This document shows positions 60,671 to 64,000 of a stretch of DNA of 64,000 bases, in pieces. The first letter of the stretch is position 1, and each line of letters opens with the position of its first letter. The stretch is from the NCBI RefSeq assembly GCF_900106775.1, contig NZ_FNNQ01000005.1:124001-188000 (forward strand), read 5' to 3'. Under the pieces are notes generated by a model that made no database searches, had not been told where the DNA came from, and was given only the letters and a program-made list of their open reading frames with translations. Source of the DNA: Marininema mesophilum (GTDB taxonomy: Bacteria > Bacillota > Bacilli > Thermoactinomycetales > DSM-45169). Made by a program: the position numbers and the translations under genes.

Positions 60671-61522
60671 TCATTCAACCAAATCCGTCGCTCTTTCACC
60701 AAGTACTCGATATCCGGCAATCCGTAACACTTTACGCACCTGTGGATGATCCATATTCACTTGGTATCCATAATAAATATTCCCATCAACAGTAATCTCA
60801 TAAGGCTCTAAATACCGTCCATGTACTAACTTATTAAAGAGTGATGCCGCGTCTTCCTCAGGAATACCAAATCGTTTGATCAAATCCTTACGAATCCAAC
60901 TTGCACCATAACTTTTTCCACTATTATTTGGATCCTGATACCATTCATAAATTTGTACCAATCCATCATGAACAAGGCGATCCATCTGCGAAAGGTTTTG
61001 GAACTGGCGAATATGAAGGAAATCAAATAAATTGTGAACTTCATCGCAGAAATCTTCCATTCGAGCAGTCTTTGACCAACTCTCATCTTGAAGACAGAGA
61101 AGCTCCACTCGTTTCCCACGTGACCACAATCGGTCAAGTAAGGGGACCATATCCTGATCAGCACTAACGATTACAAAGGTATCCACCTCTGGAATCTGAT
61201 GCAAAATATCCATCGCATCTAAACACAGTTGGATATCTGCTGCATTTTTTCGTTCATCGCCACCGCGTCCGTTTCCATGCACTTGATGAATATGGACATG
61301 CTTTTTCTGCAGGCTATTCATGGATATCTCCTGATTTAGCACATCAAAATCAGCATAAGCTTCCATCATTCTTACGTTAGTACGACCATAATGTTCTCTT
61401 AAACGAAGAAACAAATTATGACGTGGCTCGGGATGATCAGGATCTACATGGTACTTTTTTAATCCATAAAAAACATTCTCGTAATCAATCAGTATAGCAA
61501 CCGACCGTTCCGGATGAGACAT
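60671..61522 (-). CDS. NYN-domain protein (putative RNase) with C-terminal OST-HTH-like region
   Basis: A 283-residue protein. Residues about 6-160 form a NYN/PIN-like domain: AILIDYENVFYG, KNAADIQLCLDAMDIL and VIVSADQDMVPLLDRL, with the conserved acidic residues of LabA/LOTUS-linked nucleases. Residues about 185-270 resemble an OST-HTH/LOTUS RNA-binding region (ASWIRKDLIKRFGIPEEDAA). RNA processing or regulation is the likely role. GGGAGGATGACTC precedes the ATG. It reads toward the Asp23 gene. Confidence 0.85.
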   Translation of the reverse strand: MSHPERSVAILIDYENVFYGLKKYHVDPDHPEPRHNLFLRLREHYGRTNVRMMEAYADFDVLNQEISMNSLQKKHVHIHQVHGNGRGGDERKNAADIQLCLDAMDILHQIPEVDTFVIVSADQDMVPLLDRLWSRGKRVELLCLQDESWSKTARMEDFCDEVHNLFDFLHIRQFQNLSQMDRLVHDGLVQIYEWYQDPNNSGKSYGASWIRKDLIKRFGIPEEDAASLFNKLVHGRYLEPYEITVDGNIYYGYQVNMDHPQVRKVLRIAGYRVLGERATDLVE

Positions 61523-61748
61523 GAGTCATCCTCCCAAAAAAGGCTCCTAGAGCTTTCATTAAATTCTTATTCAAGCAATTCCCTATATAAAGGACAATAT
61601 TGACAATGAAAGCTATTACTTTACAATATTTTACAAAATCGCCCCTTAATACCTATAGTTAATTGCTTATGCTCCAATTCCATATTACTCTCAGCACTCT
61701 CCTTCATGCAACATTTTAAGCAAGTTTTCTCCACATTTCCCCTCTTTG

Positions 61749-61788
61749 CAAAAAACATCCTGCCCTCCAAGGACAAGATGTCTTTGTA
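61749..61788 (-). terminator. terminator of the small gene at 61805
   Basis: GACATCTTGTCCT / AGGGCAGGATGTTTTTT with a four-base loop on the minus strand and a T run. A few mismatches in the stem. Confidence 0.78.
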
Positions 61789-61804
61789 AAGATTGAGCCA
61801 TTTA

Positions 61805-62029
61805 TTAATTCTGGATCAAGGAGCCCCATCCTTTTTTACGAACCTTCTTCACAGCCTTTTTCCCGTTCTCTGTCTGCAAATACGCCGCAGCTCCAGCAGC
61901 AGCGGTAACCAATCCACCGACTGCAATGCCTGTTGTTTTCATCCAAGAAGACGTCTCCTTTTTTCGGCTGTTTGCAAACCACTTCGCCCTCTTATTTTTC
62001 TTCTGTTGAAAAAATTTACCGGAATTCAT
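61805..62029 (-). CDS. small basic membrane-associated protein (YtxH-like)
   Basis: A 74-residue basic protein with one hydrophobic helix at about residues 30-48 (TTGIAVGGLVTAAAGAAAYL) flanked by Lys-rich segments. It resembles the general-stress YtxH-like group in style but has no firm signature. GAGGAG lies seven bases upstream of the ATG. A similar helix-with-charged-flanks protein is encoded at 62825. Independent terminator. Confidence 0.65.
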   Translation of the reverse strand: MNSGKFFQQKKNKRAKWFANSRKKETSSWMKTTGIAVGGLVTAAAGAAAYLQTENGKKAVKKVRKKGWGSLIQN

Positions 62030-62252
62030 CCAATCACTCCTCTACAAGATTCAAACGAAGATAAGGGTCAGCTCCATCCGACGGAAACTTCCGCGCTCAA
62101 ACCAGGATACGCACATACATCATGGTTTTCCCAGAGGTTATCAACAACTGTGTACACTAGATCGTATCTGGCAATAGAGTTGATTTAACATCCCTTATAT
62201 ATTGAATATTATGCATATTTCAAATATAGGAGCGATCCTTCATACTTCTCCA

Positions 62253-62828
62253 TCAGCCTCGGGATTTTTTCAAAGCTAACAATGTACCTACTCCCATCAA
62301 AACGCCAGTAGCGAGCATTCCATAAGAGAATAGTGGCTCCTTCTTCTCATTTTTAAGCGAGATTCGATGATACGCTTGCCCTGCGTCCTGGGTAAGCGAT
62401 TCTTCTGCTGCTAGATCAGCCAGGGTTACTACTCCCGCAACCCTCCCCTTATCCAACACAGCGATACAAGCTGTACCATGTTTCTCCATTAGGTGAATGG
62501 CCTCTTTTGGAGAGTCATCTAATCTTACCACAGGGGGCTTTTTTTTCATCCATTTATTTACTGGTTGCTTAGCACCATCGGGATGTGCAACCATCCTTTC
62601 AAGGAGATCGCGATCCCGTACAATTCCCACGAGCTTTTCTCCCTTTAAAACAGGAAGATACTCAACTCCCTTTCGTTTCATTTTCTTTAACGCTACCTGA
62701 GCATGATCCGTAGGTTTACAGCGAACTTTTCCTTTGCGGATCAACCTATCCTCGATAATGTCCTTCAATAACAGAGGAACTGATTGTTCCATCATTGTCT
62801 CATCCGCTGGGGTGAGGGATGTTGTCAT
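62253..62828 (-). CDS. CBS-domain protein with C-terminal membrane helix
   Basis: A 191-residue protein with a CBS pair (residues about 20-77, LKDIIEDRLIRKGKVRCKPT ... GIVRDRDLL, and about 88-140, VNKWMKKKPPVVRLDDSP ... VTLADLAA). One C-terminal hydrophobic helix follows (YGMLATGVLMGVGTLLAL). The ATG overlaps the stop of the YtxH-like gene (TGATG-type), so the two are coupled. CBS pairs sense adenine nucleotides; here the protein would be held at the membrane. Partner unknown. Confidence 0.8.
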   Translation of the reverse strand: MTTSLTPADETMMEQSVPLLLKDIIEDRLIRKGKVRCKPTDHAQVALKKMKRKGVEYLPVLKGEKLVGIVRDRDLLERMVAHPDGAKQPVNKWMKKKPPVVRLDDSPKEAIHLMEKHGTACIAVLDKGRVAGVVTLADLAAEESLTQDAGQAYHRISLKNEKKEPLFSYGMLATGVLMGVGTLLALKKSRG

Positions 62829-63142
62829 GCTGACTCATCCTTCTTTTTAGTCTCTTTCTTCTTTGCCGAGGTTTCTCCTTTTGAATTTTCCGAAGCTTCC
62901 ACTTGCAATTCTTTCTCGTTTGTTTTTGACTCAGTCTCTTTCGTATCGGGAGCCACCTGCAAGCCCTTCCCATTTCCTCGCAGGGAATTCACTTTCCAAT
63001 AGAGATCCTTCGAAGTATTTTTCACCTTCGCTCGCGCCTCGGAATTAAATAGCACCGCTGCCCCTGCAGCTAACGAACCAACCGCTACCCCCAGCAGAAG
63101 GCTCCCTGGGTTTAGCTCTTTCTTCCTTGTTTTCTTTAGCAT
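62825..63142 (-). CDS. YtxH-like protein
   Basis: A 105-residue protein: a basic N-terminus, one membrane helix (SLLLGVAVGSLAAGAAVLF, residues about 14-32), then a charged Lys/Glu-rich tail rich in repeats (KETESKTNEKELQVEASENS). The N-terminal part and layout fit the YtxH-like family. The ATG at 63142 follows AAGAGGAGGGG by six bases; the reading frame up to 63328 has no site. It is translationally coupled to the CBS gene. Function unknown. Confidence 0.75.
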   Translation of the reverse strand: MLKKTRKKELNPGSLLLGVAVGSLAAGAAVLFNSEARAKVKNTSKDLYWKVNSLRGNGKGLQVAPDTKETESKTNEKELQVEASENSKGETSAKKKETKKKDESA

Positions 63143-63311
63143 CAAACCCCTCCTCTTAAAATCTGGTCTACTAACCCTCTTCCTTCTCTGCGGAATATTA
63201 AAACACCAAATTCCAATTCTAGAATTATCCGTCCGTGCTTTATTTTCCTCCTTTCTCTTTTGAAAGGAGCTTTCTGTAATAAATTTAGGCACTCTAATAA
63301 TTCCTAAATAG

Positions 63312-63339
63312 AAAATCCTGTAGCCCATAAGGCTACAGG
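63312..63339 (-). terminator. terminator of the citrate synthase gene
   Basis: CCTGTAGCC / GGCTACAGG with a five-base loop and a T-rich tail on the minus strand, 15 bases after the stop. Confidence 0.85.
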
Positions 63340-63354
63340 CTCATTCCCCTGCTA

Positions 63355-64000
63355 TCACTTGGGTAAGGGACCTATATACTCGGATTGTGGCCGGATAATA
63401 CGATCAACTTCTGCTTGTTCAAAAATATGCGCACACCAACCGGCTATACGGCTCGCTGTAAAAGCGGGGGTATATAATTCCGTCGGAAGTCCTACAGCAC
63501 TAAGGACAACCGAGGCATAATATTCGACATTCGTATAAATCTTGCGTCCAGGTTTTAACTCCTGAAGCAAATCAAGGGCAATCGATTCTACTTCAAGTGC
63601 GAGCCGAAAACGTTTTTCCTCTCCAGCTAATTCCTTTGCTACATTCCGTAATGCCTGTGCCCGTGGATCATTGGTTTTATAAATGCGATGACCGAAGCCC
63701 ATTAATTTATCCCCGGCTATGATGCGATGACGAATCCACTCAGTTGCTTGGGAGATATCCCCGATTTGGTCGAGCATTCCTTCTACTTCAGAAGGGGCTC
63801 CACCATGGAGCGGTCCTTTCATTGCACCTATCGCCGCTGTCAAACTAGAGTAGATGTCCGAGCGTGTAGACGTGACAACTCGGGCTGCAAAGGTTGATGC
63901 ATTGAGACCATGTTCCACAGTAAGAATAAAGTATGCATCCAATGCTCGAGCAAGAGCCGGTTCAGGTTCTTTGCCATAAAGGAGATATAGAAAGTAGGCT
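63355..64000 (-). CDS. citrate synthase (C-terminal part)
   Basis: The gene is cut by the right window edge; about 215 C-terminal residues are seen. VEHGLNASTFAARV holds a catalytic His, KGPLHGGAPSEV the second, and GFGHRIYKTNDPRAQALR is the citrate synthase signature. TNVEYYASVVLSAVGLP and RIAGWCAHIFEQ are also conserved. It is a small type II citrate synthase as in Bacillus CitZ or MmgD. 2-methylcitrate synthase activity cannot be excluded. No isocitrate dehydrogenase is visible in the window. Confidence 0.93.
   Translation of the reverse strand, partial: AYFLYLLYGKEPEPALARALDAYFILTVEHGLNASTFAARVVTSTRSDIYSSLTAAIGAMKGPLHGGAPSEVEGMLDQIGDISQATEWIRHRIIAGDKLMGFGHRIYKTNDPRAQALRNVAKELAGEEKRFRLALEVESIALDLLQELKPGRKIYTNVEYYASVVLSAVGLPTELYTPAFTASRIAGWCAHIFEQAEVDRIIRPQSEYIGPLPK

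Noticed and set aside
1..64000. Prophage or insertion sequence remnants
   Set aside because: No integrase, transposase, terminal inverted repeats or phage structural genes were found.

Overview
The window comes from an endospore-forming Bacillota of the Bacillales type. It carries an alpha/beta small acid-soluble spore protein, SpoVAC and SpoVAD, an RsfA-like Myb protein, several coat-like Pro/Gly-rich proteins, CgeB-like proteins, YlbF/YlbG and a T-box aroF leader. The presence of MinE next to MinD, an XPB-type helicase and an Asp23 protein would suit a Thermoactinomycetaceae-like lineage, but that placement is an inference. No rRNA, tRNA, CRISPR array, insertion sequence or prophage was seen.

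Layout. 1-10 kb: a penicillin-binding protein cut by the left edge, two converging S8 serine proteases (the first AprX-like), small hypothetical genes, a cyclase-family hydrolase, glucose-6-phosphate dehydrogenase, an acyl-CoA synthetase and an SASP. 10-26 kb: three very short genes, a tandem-Myb regulator, minD-minE without an adjacent minC, DUF1232 and zinc-ribbon proteins, a Gly/Phe/Cys repeat protein, an MFS exporter, ylbF-ylbG, an XPB helicase with an overlapping partner gene, a double PrcB-domain lipoprotein, coat-like proteins, mgtE and a CNNM/HlyC-type transporter.

26-47 kb is the most distinctive part and looks like a spore-surface glycan island. A three-gene glycosyltransferase operon lies next to five tandem paralogues of an unrecognised ~145-residue protein that has no signal peptide. 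All six transcription units carry nearly the same upstream element: GTCCAAGC, 16-17 bases, then CATANNNTA. This matches the sigma-K (late mother cell) -10 element. Beyond it lie a methyltransferase, two GT4 and one GT2 glycosyltransferases, an UDP-sugar 2-epimerase of the FnlC/CapG kind, four tandem CgeB-like proteins, a sulfotransferase, and an FnlA/CapE-like dehydratase with an RmlD-like reductase. The three sugar-nucleotide enzymes would together make an UDP-L-FucNAc-type sugar. The proposed reading is that the five paralogues are spore-surface structural proteins or scaffolds, decorated by this machinery in the mother cell.

47-64 kb returns to ordinary chromosome: lactate permease, a DUF2642 coat-like protein, a T-box-controlled DAHP synthase, a GDSL esterase, spoVAC-spoVAD, CBS and DUF421 proteins, a GntR-regulated ABC transporter locus with a decayed second ATPase, an M20 amidohydrolase, YugN, Asp23, NYN-domain, YtxH-like and CBS proteins, and citrate synthase cut by the right edge. 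Start codons were revised wherever a ribosome binding site clearly favoured an internal start.
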